From: Nilaparvata lugens
Taxonomy: Eukaryota > Arthropoda > Insecta > Hemiptera > Delphacidae
Assembly (NCBI RefSeq): GCF_014356525.2
Contig: NC_052517.1
Location: 3,416,742-3,480,741 of the forward strand
Reading direction: 5' to 3'
Length of the DNA stretch: 64,000 nucleotides
The notes under the pieces: model-generated
Seen by the model: only the letters and a program-made list of their open reading frames with translations
The model's database searches: none
Told to the model about the DNA's origin: nothing
Made by a program: the position numbers and the translations under genes
Shown: positions 1-11,323 of the stretch, piece by piece
How the letters are laid out: every line of letters begins with the position of its first letter
How positions within the stretch are numbered: position 1 is the stretch's first letter

Positions 1-407
1 AGGAGGGAGAGAGAGATAGGAGAGAAGAAAAGGTATTGTTTGAGTTTAATAGGAATAGAAACTATGAACTTTCTCGTGTAAGAGAAAAAGAAGAAAAGTG
101 CAAGAGTATGAGATAACAGGGAAGAAGAATTGATGATTGAGTACTTTATTATGTAGATTACAATATATACGGCTTTACACTTAATACAATAGCTTACATA
201 CAGCAAAACTATAGATGAATTTACATAATATAGACTAAGAAAATAATTATTGAAGTATATGATATGAAAAAGCAATTGTAATATAATAACTATAGATAAT
301 AATCATATGTTATGCATCGAATAAATTGGCGGAGCTTGGGAGGACATCATCAATGTCCATTCTTCGGAAAACAATATTAAAAATATCCTCCCCACTAACT
401 CTCTACC

Positions 408-458
<51 letters not shown>

Positions 459-880
459 AAAGGTATGTTTGAGTTTAATAGGAATAGAAACTATGAACTT
501 TCTGTGTAAGAGAAAAAGAAGAAAAGTGCAAGATGGTATGAGATAACAGGGAAGAAGAATTGATTGATTGAGTACTTTATTTATGTAGATTACAATATAT
601 ACTGGCTTAACACTTATATACAATAGTCACAATACAGCAAAGTTATAGATGAATTTACATAATATAGACTAGAAAATAACTATTGAACTGTATATGATAT
701 GAAAAAGCAATTTGTAATATAATAACTATAGATAATATCATAGTTATGCATCTACATAAATTGGCGGAGCTTTGGACATATCAATGTCCATTCTTTGGGA
801 AGAACATTAAAAATATCCTCCCCACTAACTCTCTACCAAAGGGAGTGTAAGATAGAAGAGGAGAGTAAGAGAGTAAAGTC
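1..880. repeat. Tandem duplication of a retroelement-tail unit
   Basis: About 1-430 and 441-880 are the same sequence twice (GTTTGAGTTTAATAGGAATA; GATAACAGGGAAGAAGAATT; then an AATC-tailed retroelement tail). Copies differ mostly by one- to two-base indels. (GA)n tracts separate them. Confidence 0.75.
560..837 (-). mobile_element. AATC-tailed retroelement 3' end (family E)
   Basis: TGATTGATTGAGTACTTTAT through GGCGGAGCTTTGGACATATC to CCCACTAACTCTCTACC. On the minus strand it ends AATAAAGTACTCAATCAATC, a 3' microsatellite tail as in non-LTR elements. A first, worn copy lies at 131-409. Confidence 0.65.
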
Positions 881-1181
881 GAAGTTGGTCAGGGAGAGAG
901 AGAGAGAGAGAGAATAACAACACATGAAGATGAAACATTTGGGAAGGTATTATTATTTGTAGCTGATGTCAAATAAATACATTCGAATCAAACATAAATT
1001 TGCAGCTTTCAAATGTAGATCAGTTTAGCCGTGAATGATTTTCGTTTTACATATTATTTCCACAGAGGAGCTTAGAGAATGGAATGAGTTAGAAAGTGGC
1101 AGAGAGAGACTCAAAAAATCTGGTATGGCGCACTCACAAAACTTTCCTTGCCGTTATGAAAATTGATCAACTGACGCTAGA

Positions 1182-1351
1182 AAAAGAAGAAGAAGAAGAA
1201 GAAGAAGAAGAAGAAGAAGAAGAAGAAGAAAAGAAGAAGAAGAAAAGAAGAAGAAGAAGAAGAAGAAGAGCGAAGAAGAAGAAGAAGAAGAAGGGAGGAG
1301 AAGAAGAAGAAGAAGAAAAAGAAGAAGAAGAAGAAGAAGAAGAAGAAGAAG

Positions 1352-1383
<32 letters not shown>

Positions 1384-1620
1384 GAAGAAGAAGAGGAAGA
1401 AGAAGAAGAGGAAGAGGAAGAGGAAGAGGAAGAGGAAGAGGAAGAGGAAGAGGAAGAAGAAGAAGAAGAAGAAGTAGAAGAAGAAGAGGAAGAAGAAGAA
1501 GAGGAAGAGGAAGAGGAAGAGGAAGAGGAAGAGGAAGAGGAAGAGGAAGAGGAAGAGGAAGAGGAAGAAGAAGAAGACGACGAAGAAGACGACGAAGAAG
1601 AAGATGAAGAGGAAAGGATG
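1182..1620. repeat. (GAA)n/(GAG)n low-complexity tract
   Basis: Nearly pure GAA, then GAAGAG repeats with one internal roughly 115-bp duplication (GAAGTAGAAGAAGAAGAGG occurs twice). All long frames over it are poly-Glu, Leu, Ser or Phe artefacts. 1113-1178 is the end of a family G repeat on the minus strand. Confidence 0.9.
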
Positions 1621-1838
1621 AGGAAGAAGCAAACATGAGAACCCAGCATAGGTCAAGTACCGCACACGGCTACATATTTAAGCACCCCGTCATTAATTAC
1701 CCTCTTAATCGAGTTTTAATGCTATCTCGCCACACTGCTAGGGTTAGTTTCAGTTGAAACAGTCACAATTAGTAGAACGAGGAGCATTTACCTCATTCAC
1801 TAAGAAATACTGACACTCTCGGTGTTAATCTCTCTCTT

Positions 1839-2071
1839 GGATATGTCCAAAGCTCCGCCAATTTATGTAGATGCATAACAATATGATTATTATCTATAGT
1901 TATTATATTACAAATTGCTTTTTCATATCATATACAGTTCAATAATTATTTCTTAGTCTATATTATGTAAATTCATCTATAATTTTGCTGTATTGTAAGC
2001 TATTGTATATAAGTGTATAAGCCAGCATATATTGTAATCTACATAAATAAAGTACTCAATCAATCAATCTA
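1839..2071 (+). mobile_element. Family E retroelement tail
   Basis: GGATATGTCCAAAGCTCCGC ... AAATAAAGTACTCAATCAATC. The + strand carries the sense tail. Confidence 0.65.
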
Positions 2072-2693
2072 GCAAGAACCACTTTTATCTGTCACTGTTA
2101 AATGAATGTGGGTGAATCGGTGTTATACACATGGTATACTGACAATTTGTGGTGAATTCTACTATGGCGAGAACCTCTGTAACCTGTGTCAGTATTGGTT
2201 AGATGGAGGCAGTTGAAGCTATTGCATAAGGTATGCTGACAGAATATGGTGAATTTCAGTGGAAGGTTTTGTCCTATTTGCGATTCAGTTTCCCGCATTT
2301 CTAATGTTGGTTGTTCTGTTTACAATTCGCTAAGTTGGCCACCCTGTTTCTAAGTTACGACTTTTTTGTCAAATAACTAATTTGTAGTTGGTAGAATTGG
2401 CTAACCTGCTTAAATGTGAATTTAAGTTGGATACACTGTTTGTAACACTCGACTTTTTGCTAGCAGTAATATATTTACCGTTGAACATAAATAACCAAAT
2501 ATATTAATTTAATAAACAGAAATTGCTCGCTTAATATAAGTCATCCGCTAGATCGGGCGAGTGTCCACTTTCTTCATCAAAGTCGTCATGATTTCAGTTC
2601 GAATTTCTAATCAAACTAATTCAGCATTCGCTTCGCAACCATTTTTATTCAATAATTATTTATTGTTGATTAGTGCATTCCAAATTTTAAAAA

Positions 2694-2820
2694 ATGCTTG
2701 AAGATGACGACGCCCGTGATATTCCAAGTGAAATTTTAAAAGAATCTGAAATCCTGACTGCAAATCTACTACCACTAAAATCAAGAGATAGGTACAATAA
2801 CAAGTATTCTTTATTTATTT
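2694..2820 (+). pseudogene. Possible tyrosine-recombinase-like (Crypton-type) N-terminal fragment
   Basis: The ATG at 2694 opens an acidic segment and then ILTANLLPLKSRDRYNNKY. This resembles the 'LLP.KS...Y...Y..F' start of the core-binding domain in eukaryotic tyrosine-recombinase/Crypton-like proteins. The frame then runs into a dispersed repeat from about 2830, so it is truncated or is a first exon whose partners I cannot find in the window. A GT at AGATAG|GTACAA could be a donor. The resemblance is from memory and short. Confidence 0.35.
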
Positions 2821-2831
2821 TGTCAGCAATA

Positions 2832-2995
2832 CCTGTAGTGTGGCGAAAAATATCATTCGCACCATGGACAAAAATGTTTTTCCGGCTCTCAATCTTTTCT
2901 AGTCCTCGGCCTACGGCCTCGGACTTGAAAACCGATTTCGAGCCGGAAAAATCTCATTTTCTGCTCTAGGTGCGAAATATACTATTACCCCCTAA
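2832..2995 (-). repeat. Dispersed repeat family H
   Basis: The complement of the unit start seen at 48737 and 49671: GTGGCGAAAAATATCATTCG, TCCTCGGCCTACGGCCTCGG, GGTGCGAAATATACTATTA. It cuts off the recombinase-like frame at 2694. Confidence 0.65.
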
Positions 2996-3442
2996 AGGAA
3001 TAGTTTTTTCCGGTTATTGTATGAACTCTGAACTCAAACGAAAGGAAGTTGAAGGTTGAATACCTTCATGACAGACAGAAGATGTTACAAAACTATCCTC
3101 AATTCATTTAAAAACTTTCAGTGTAGGTTAAATTGAGAGAATTGATGTTATTTTAGAAGGGTGGTGACCGAAATTACAACCCCTCCTCTACAATGAGGTT
3201 CGCCTATGTTTGTCAGCATGGGTTGTATGGGGTGCATTTATGTCATAGATACAAGGAGTGCTGACTCTATGTAATGAATACGAACGTAAAGCCTGAAACA
3301 ATTGTTTTCCAATAATCAGACAAAAATATCAACCATTCGGCTACCGCTATTTGCCGTTCACTACTACCGTCGTACTGATAAATTCTGAATGACAGTTTGA
3401 TCGTCAACCAACTCTTCTTCTTCTTCTTCTTCTTCTTCTTCT

Positions 3443-3477
<35 letters not shown>

Positions 3478-4204
3478 TCCCCATTATCCAAAAATAACTC
3501 CGAGAATGTGTTTGGGCACTCACAGATTGAACGTAACAAAGTCAACGTCCGTGACGTCATCACGAGTGAAAGGAAAAAAGTGTTTCATTACGGTATTTTA
3601 ATTTTTTTCCTTTTTGTGTCATTGAGTGATGTTAAATTTCATTTTGTTTTGTTATTCGATTCATTTTTTTTTTCATTCATTTATTTTATTTCTTATTGAA
3701 TGATTATTGTCATTAAAAGATTTAATTATAATGTATTTACAGGGATAGTTCGGTTATTTCTTGATAAGTTAGTTGATTGTTCGGTTTTTTGAATCGATTA
3801 CTTCTTATTTTAATTTGAATATAATCAGTGTAATATCAGTAGTACTGTGCTCCCATATGCGGACAAGCTCCTTGAGCTTTGCATATGTGTATTATTTTTC
3901 AGTTAAAAACTTGTTTTATTTTTATGAAGATGTTTTATGTTATGTATTCTCTTTGACTGAGAATAAACATTTTATTTATTTATTTATTTTTATTATTTCA
4001 GATTGAAACTTTATACTCTTATATTTTTGTTTTTCCATGTAATGTGAATTGTAGGAATAATTCTACATCAATTTGTCACTGTTCTCTTCTGAATAACTAT
4101 TCATTAATTTGTAACTATACTCTTTTGATTAATTATGATTGATCAAAGTTTATCTTGATTTCCAAATATGAATTGTAAAGGGTTGTGTGGCAGTTAGTCC
4201 TGAT

Positions 4205-4372
4205 GCCCGCCGCAAAGTGGACCCACGAAAAGCAACCCACGCCGTGGGATGTTTTGTGAGCCATTGCCATAGAATTATTCATAATCAATCAGCTGACAAG
4301 TGGAATCATATGATTATGGGCTAACAAGGAAAATTCACTAAGTCCAAATGAGTAAATTTTTCAGGAAATCAA
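4205..4372 (+). mobile_element. MITE family I, left-half fragment
   Basis: GCCCGCCGCAAAGTGGACCC + ACGAAAAGCAACCCACGCCG and AATCAGCTGACAAGTGGA, as at 58.95 kb. The right arm is absent. Confidence 0.65.
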
Positions 4373-4388
4373 TTTTTAATTTTCAACA

Positions 4389-5059
4389 TCTATATATATA
4401 TAAAAGCGAAATGGCACTCACTCACTCACTCACTCACTCACTCGCATAACTAAAAATCTACCGGACCAAAAACGTTCAAATTTGGTAGGTATGTTCAGTT
4501 GGCCCTTTAGAGGCGCACTAAGAAATCTTTTGGCAATATTTTAACTCTAAGGGTTGTTTTTAAGGGTTTAAAGTTCGTCTTTTAGCATGTATATTCTTCT
4601 TCTCCCAATCTCTTAATTATAATTGAAATTTCCATATCATATGTTACTATAGAACTATAATCTAGATAGAGTACCTCTTCGAAACAGTTGTTAACTGGCA
4701 ACTAAATTAATAATTTTGTCAGGTGGCATTAAGTTGAGTTGACTATATTAGGTTGGCACCAAGTTGAAGATCTAAATGCATTTATCGCGGAAAAATTGAT
4801 TGGGCACTGCTACTTCAATCCTGGGAATATTATATTACTAGCCGTCAGGCTCACTTCGCTCGCCATATCCGTTTAGCCAGACGTTTAGTCTGGACCCCCG
4901 ACTGGATTGCTCTGACATATGATAAAAATGCTCAAACGAAAAATGCAGGCGAGCGAAGCGAGCCTGCTGATCTCATTCTTGGACGATCCAGTCGGGGGTC
5001 CAGGGGGCGGAGCCCCCTTGCTAGACGGATATGGCGAGCGAAGCGAGCCTGACGGCTAG
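4389..5059 (+). mobile_element. Non-autonomous Helitron-like element, copy 1
   Basis: It starts A|TCTATATATATATAAAA followed by ATGGCACTCACTCACTCACT and ends GACGGCTAG|T, the 5'-TC, 3'-CTAG, A/T-target signature of Helitrons. The 3' 200 bp contain a long GC-rich inverted repeat (CTAGCCGTCAGGCTCGCTTC and its complement). No Rep/helicase coding is present. It is about 670 bp long. Confidence 0.75.
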
Positions 5060-5674
5060 TCAATCATAATTTCCTTATAGTGATTTTCACAAAATAGTTT
5101 CGTGCGAAATCTCTTGTTCACTATTGTCCTGGGTATGACGTTAAACTGCCCACAGTCACCTCAGAAGGTGGGCGAAAATAAGAGGAAGAAGAGGGAAAAG
5201 GAGAAGACGGAGGAGGAGAAGAGGGAGCAAAAGGAGAACAAGAAGAAAAAGAAGTAGAAGAAGAAGAGGAAGAGAAAGAAGAAAGAGAAGAGAGAACAAG
5301 TTGAGTGGGAAAGTTTCAGAACAGACAACGGATTTGTCAGAGAGAATCTGATGAACTAAAAAAAAACAATTATGCAAAAATCGTTGTGAATGATGTTCAG
5401 GGGAGATGAAAGATGCTTTCAAACAGCAAAGTTTTGATATCATGCTGCAAATCTAATTAAAAAGTTGGCGATTTTATAAAATACGGAGCGAAAAACAGTG
5501 AGATAAAGCGGAAAAGAGAGATAGAGTGAGACAGTGGAAAAGTGGGAGAGATGAGAGAGTGGGTAAGAAGAAAAGGAGACAGTGTGTGTGTTCGTGTAAA
5601 AGAGAGAGCGTGAGAGAGATTAGATTAGATTAGATTACATTTCTTTATTTATGTATGTTACAGTAAGAGAGTGA

Positions 5675-5966
5675 TAGATTGATTGATTGATTGAGTACTT
5701 TATTTATGTAGATTACAATATACTGGCTTATACACTTATATACAATAGCTCTCAATGCAGCAAAATTATAGATGAATTTACATAATATAGACTAAGAAAA
5801 TAATTATTGAACTGTATATGATATGAAAAAGCAATTTGTAATATAATAACTATAGATACTGTAATTATATTGTTATGCATCTACATAAATTGGCGGAGCT
5901 TTGGACATATCAATGTCCATTCTTCGGAAACAATATTATAAATATCCTTCCCACTAACTCTCTACC
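5675..5966 (-). mobile_element. Family E retroelement tail
   Basis: GATTGATTGATTGAGTACTT ... CCCACTAACTCTCTACC. It follows a short ATTAGATTAGATTAG tail of another retroelement (5618-5660). Confidence 0.65.
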
Positions 5967-6386
5967 AAAACTAGAGAGTTATAGAGAGAGAGCGAGGGTG
6001 TGAGGAAGAGGAAGTGGGAGACAGAAAGAGAAAAGTGAGAGATACGAGAAAGTGGATGCTAGAAAGTGGATGCTAGAAAGTGGATGCTAGAAAAAGGAGA
6101 GAGTGTGTGAGTGACAGAGAAGAGTAAGATTGAGAAAACTTTTCAAAATAATTTTCATGAACCCAGCTAGATTTTGTTCATCTCAGGTCTTTCAAAGTTA
6201 CTATTAATTGAATTTATAGTCAAATATTGAATAAAATGTACATCGTCTTAAAATAATATTTACAAAATCTTACTTAAGTGTAACCATGAAGTCTTCAAAG
6301 CCTAACTTAAGGGCAACTTTGCTTTGTGATATTTTTGAAAATTTGTGATTTTTCTAATTCTGAGAGTAGAGAGGAATGTTTTGTTA

Positions 6387-6606
6387 TATAGTGAGGTCCA
6401 CTTTATAATGGCAGTGGATAAAGATAGGAGAATAGCGATGCCGATTCTCTGCATCAATTAATTATATTTCTACACTGTCAAAAACATAATTGGCATCGTT
6501 ATGAACCTAGAAGAGGATAGTACCACCCGGCTTTGTCGAATGATAGACAAGGATAGCAAAACCAAAGTCGATCAAATACTGTCATTATAACGTGGACATC
6601 ACTATA
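6387..6606. mobile_element. MITE family B (TATAGTGAGGTCCAC ends)
   Basis: Ends TATAGTGAGGTCCAC and GTGGACATCACTATA. The subterminal ATAATGGCAGTGGATAAAGA is shared with all other B copies. A TA target and no ORF suggest a Tc1/mariner-type MITE. This is a short form, with CCGATCCTCTG-like and ATTAATTATA centres. Confidence 0.78.
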
Positions 6607-6770
6607 GTGAATAACTCACTTCGTATTTTAGCGAAAAGTTCCATATTATAGCACAACACTTGTCAGGTCAAACCCTATCAATATACCATATTATATCTGA
6701 GAGTTTTTCATTCTTCAACTCGAAAACAATTGAGTTTCCGAGCCAAGAGTCTTTTGATGTGTGGCATCAT

Positions 6771-6939
6771 AAGGTGCGTACAGATATACGCGCCGCGAAC
6801 ATGAGCAATTCACTTTTGATCAGCTGACTATATCTGTATTTTTACAGACACAGTATAAGATATAGATATAAAAAGCTTGGAATCAGCTGATTAAAAGTGA
6901 ATTGCTCATGTTCGCGGCGCGTAAATCTGTACGCACCTT
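6771..6939. mobile_element. MITE family A (GGTGCGTACAG ends)
   Basis: Nearly perfect inverted repeats of about 60 bp (AAGGTGCGTACAGATATACG ... complement) surround a short AT-rich centre. The arms contain CGCGCCGCGAACATGAGC. There is no coding capacity. Confidence 0.8.
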
Positions 6940-7099
6940 TAGAGAATCAAAAACTATCTCCCTTATCTCTGATGACATTCACTTCATCAAGAGATCTCAG
7001 TTGATCAAGAATCAGCTTGGTACTTAAAGTTTTCAGTTAATAAAATTCTGTTGCTTTCAGAAAGTCCATTAGATACAGTATCATACATCTAAACTATAT

Positions 7100-7408
7100 A
7101 TAATAATAATAATAATAAATAAAGCCTTTATTTTTGTCCAAAACACACATAAGTTACATTACTGAAGTACTTCAAAATACTTTTGAAAACAATTTCATTT
7201 AAAACAATCAATAGTCTTTTTTATGCTTTGTTTTGGAAACTAAGCCCGTCACCGAGCGTAGGCCTCCCCCAGGTTGATCCATCTCTGTCGATCTCTGGCT
7301 GCTTCCATCCAGTTGACTCCTGCTATTCCGACGATGTCATCCTTCCATCTCACTCTTGGCCTGCCGACGTTCCTCTTCCTCCACGATGGCTCCCATTCAG
7401 CTCCCATA
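7100..7408 (-). mobile_element. RTE-type LINE C-terminal fragment with (TTA)n tail
   Basis: The minus strand translates to GRPRVRWKDDIVGIAGVNW followed by MEAARDRQRWINLGEAYAR. This is the characteristic end of RTE-like endonuclease/RT polyproteins (RGRP..RW.DD......W...A.DR..W...). The 3' end is a TTATTATTA tail at about 7100. It is strongly 5'-truncated and abuts a Helitron-like element. Confidence 0.78.
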
Positions 7409-7410
7409 AC

Positions 7411-8105
7411 TATATATATGTGAAACTATATATATCAAAGCGAAATGGCACTCACTGACTGACTGACTGACTCACTCTCTCGCAGAACTAAAAATCTACC
7501 GGACCAAAAACGTTCAGATTTGGTAGGTATGTTCAGTTGGCCCTTTAGAGGCGCACTAAGAAATCTTTTGGCAATATTTTAACTCTAAAGAGTGGTTTTT
7601 AAGGGTTTCAAGTTCGTCTTTTAGCATGTATATTCTTCTTATTCTCTTAATTATAACTGAAAAATGTCCATACCATATGTTGATATAGAACTATAATCTA
7701 GAGAGAGTACCTCTTCGAAACAGTTGTTAACTGGTAACTAAATTATTAATTTTGTCAGGTTGGCATTAAGTTGAGATGACTTTGTTAGGTTGGCACCAAG
7801 TTGAAGATTGAAATGCATTTATCGCGGAAAAATTGATTGGGCACTGCTACTTCAATCAGAGCTATTCCTGGGAATATTATATTACTAGCCGTCAGGCTCG
7901 CTTCGCTCGCCATATCCGTTTACCCAGACGTTTAGTCTGGACCCCCGTCTGGAACGTCCTAACAAATGATCGTCCTACAAATGAAAAAATGCAGGCGAGC
8001 GAAGCGAGCTTGCTGATCTCACTCTTGGACGACCCAGTCGGGGGTCCAGGGGGCGGAGCCCCCTGGCTAGACGGATATGGCGAGCGAAGCGAGCCTGACG
8101 GCTAG
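7411..8105 (+). mobile_element. Non-autonomous Helitron-like element, copy 2
   Basis: Same body as the copy at 4.4 kb, including the ACTGACTGACTG tract, ACCGGACCAAAAACGTTC, and the GC-rich inverted repeat at the 3' end. The 5' end is irregular, with two TATATATAT blocks. It ends GACGGCTAG|T. Confidence 0.75.
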
Positions 8106-8224
8106 TTTAAATATAATTTATTATGGAAAAAGCGAAATAATACAAGCATATTGCCATTTACAAGCAAAACTCTAACCTCTAATGTTTCTCTTAAATAGCT
8201 TCTCACAAATCCTCAACTAGTGTG

Positions 8225-9990
8225 CAACGGTGTAGCTGACTGTGTATTAGCTTATCAACAAAATATGATACAGTATCATCTCAACTTGATACACAACAAC
8301 ATAATTTGATACAAAACATTCAAACTTTGAATGAATAATTCTACAAAACATGGGATATCTTATTATGCTATCTTTTCTCTATGGAATCACTATAAATCAT
8401 ACAGTATCAACACAATATGATACTGTATATTCTGAACTTGATACACAACACCATAATTTGATACAAAAAATCCAAACTTTGAATGAATAATTCTACAAAT
8501 CATGGGATATCTTATTATGCTATCTTTTCTCTATGGAATCACTATAAATCATACAGTATCAACACATATGATACTGTATATTCTGAACTTGATACACAAC
8601 ACCATAATTTGATACAAAACATCCAAACTTTGAATGAATAATTCTACAAATCATGGGATATCTCCTTATATGATATATTTTCTCTATTATATCACCATAA
8701 ATCATACAGTATCAACACAATATGATACTGTATATTCTGAACTTGATACACAACAACATAATTTGATACAAAACATTCAAACTTTGAATGAATAATTCTA
8801 CAAAACATGGGATATCTTATTATGCTATCTTTTCTCTATGGAATCACTATAAATCATACAGTATCAACACAATATGATACTGTATATTCTGAACTTGATA
8901 CACAACACCATAATTTGATACAAAAAATCCAAACTTTGAATGAATAATTCTACAAATCATGGGATATCTTATTATGCTATCTTTTCTCTATGGAATCACT
9001 ATAAATCATACAGTATCAACACAATATGATACTGTATATTCTGAACTTGATACACAACACCATAATTTGATACAAAACATCCAAACTTTGAATGAATAAT
9101 TCTACAAATCATGGGATATCTCCTTATATGATATATTTTCTCTATTATATCACCATAAATCATACAGTATCAACACAATATGATACTGTATATTCTGAAC
9201 TTGATACACAACACCATAATTTGATACAAAATTTCCAAACTTTGAATGAATAATTCTACAAATCATGGGATATCTTATTATGGTATCTTTCCTCTATGGA
9301 ATCACTATAAATCAAACAGTATCATCACAAATGATACAGTATGATTATATAACACACATAATACAGTTCCAACACAATATGATACAGTATCTTCTCAACT
9401 TGATACACAACGCCATAATTTGATACAAAACTTCCAAACTTTGAATGAATAATTCTACAAACCATGACATAGCTATCTTCTTATGCTATATTTCTCTATG
9501 GTATCACCATAAATGACGCAATATGATACAGTATCATCTCAACTTGATAAACAACACCGTAATTTGATACAAAACTTCCAAACTTTGAATGAATAATTCT
9601 ACAAATCATGGGATATCTTATTATGCTATCTTTTCTCTTTGGAATCACTATAAATCACACAGTATCATCACACATGATACAGTATCACCATAATATGATA
9701 CAGAATCATCTCAACTTGATACACAACACCATAATTTGATACAAAACTTGCAAACTTTGAATGAATTCTACAAACCATGGGATATCTACTTATGCTATCT
9801 TTTCTCTATGGTATCACCATAAACTATACAGTATCAGCTCACATGATACAGTATCACCATAATATGATACAGAATCATCTCAACTTGATACACAACACCA
9901 TAATTTGATACAAAACTTCCAAACTTTGAATGAATAATTCTACAAACCATGGGATATGTTCTTATGCTATCTTTTCTCTATGGTATCAGC
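8225..9990 (+). repeat. GATACAGTATC satellite array
   Basis: About eleven monomers of roughly 150-157 bp. Each contains GATACAGTATC palindromes, ACTTGATACACAACACCATA, CAAACTTTGAATGAATAATT, and CATGGGATATCTTATTATGC + TATCTTTTCTCTATGG. Three monomer variants repeat in order between 8340 and 9270. Confidence 0.88.
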
Positions 9991-10442
9991 CTGCAAGCAA
10001 AACTCGATGCCGTGAAACTGAATACCTCTACTTCCCATTTTATAAAATATCTCGAGAAATGATCAAAATAGGTACTTGATGAACTGAGAACTTGGCAAAC
10101 TGAGATACTCAATCCCCTTTTGAGGTACTCTCAATTTCAGGAAGAATTGGCACGATAAGAAAAATATGAATTCAATACTTCCGATATAATAATAATATAA
10201 TATTTATAATAATTATATTTCAGTACCTCTTTGAAGGGAGAGATTAAATTTACATAAGTATTACTTTCAAGGGAAACTTGGCTTTTAGCGCACTTCTTCG
10301 GAATTAATAGAGCTCGGTGTAAATATTGGAGGAATTTACTTCTAATAGCTTTTCATAAACTGATTATAGGAAGGAATTTCTTTGAGTCTCATCGTCAACT
10401 TATTGATTTAATTTTCGGAAATTGTTTTTTAATATACTTCTT

Positions 10443-11320
10443 TAGTGAGGTCCACGTTATAATGGCAGTGTTTTATTATCAATGGTATTGCTATCCTTGT
10501 CTATCATTTTAAAAAATACGGTATAATGGCAGTGTTTGATTAGCAAAATAGTATTGCTATCCTTGTCTATCATTTAAAAAAATACGTTATAATGGCAGTT
10601 TTTGATTAGCAATGGTATTACTATCCTTGTCTTTAATTTAAAGAAATACGGTATAATGGCAGTGTTTGATAAGCAATGGTATTGCCATCATTGTCTATCA
10701 TTTAAAAAATATGTTATAATGGGAGTGTTTGATTATCAATGGTATTTCTATCCTTGTCTATCATTCCTGGGTGAAGTTAAATTTTATTTGATTAGCAATG
10801 GTATTACTATCCTTGTCTATAATTTAAAAAATACGGTATAATGGGAGTGTTTTATTATCAATGGTATTGCTATCCTTGCCTATCATTTAAAAAATACGTT
10901 ATAATGGGAGTGTGTGATTATCAATGGTATTACTATCCTTGTCTATCATTTAAAAAATACGTTATAATGGCAGTTTTTGATTATCAATGGTATTGCTATC
11001 CTTGTCTATCATTCCACAGAGCGGATAGCGCTATCTCTTCCTCGCTTTGCACTGTTGCCAGATCGTCTTTTAACAATGTAGAATTAACAATTCATTAACA
11101 AAATATTACATCCTAATTATGGAAATTCATTATGAAATTATTGAAAAATACAGTTCCTTGCTTAATAAAATAAAATTGATTATTTTAAACGAGAATGAAC
11201 AGTTAATACATCAATAAACCTGTATCAGCTACCGTCTATAGAAGGCATTGACAAGACGAAGATCGGCAACGTTGTTCTCCTATCTTTCACCACTGCTATT
11301 ATATAACGTGGACCTCCCTA
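10443..11320. mobile_element. MITE family B with internal minisatellite
   Basis: Left end AGTGAGGTCCACGTTATAAT, right end ATAACGTGGACCTCCCTA. The inside begins with about nine tandem units of the left subterminal region and then the normal B body (CGTCTTTTAACAATGTAGAA, CTGTATCAGCTACCGTCTAT). Confidence 0.78.
10450..11020 (+). repeat. About 60-bp minisatellite made from a MITE end
   Basis: The repeated unit is ATAATGGCAGTGTTTGATTA + GCAATGGTATTGCTATCCTT + GTCTATCATTTAAAAAATAC, in about nine copies. One copy is disrupted around 10765-10795. The open frames here are merely translations of this repeat. Confidence 0.8.
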
Positions 11321-11323
11321 ATA

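Noticed and set aside
1096..1638. 180-codon frame beginning MAERDSKN and continuing poly-Glu
   Set aside because: The start lies in a reversed family G repeat end and the remainder is a GAA/GAG microsatellite, which is open in every frame on both strands.
8225..9990. CRISPR-like array, because of evenly spaced repeats
   Set aside because: The genome is eukaryotic, the intervening sequences are themselves repeated, and monomers are head-to-tail satellite units.
10602..11098. Two consecutive + strand frames rich in YQWYCYPCLSF
   Set aside because: They are translations of the 60-bp minisatellite inside MITE B; periodic and without start or splice context.
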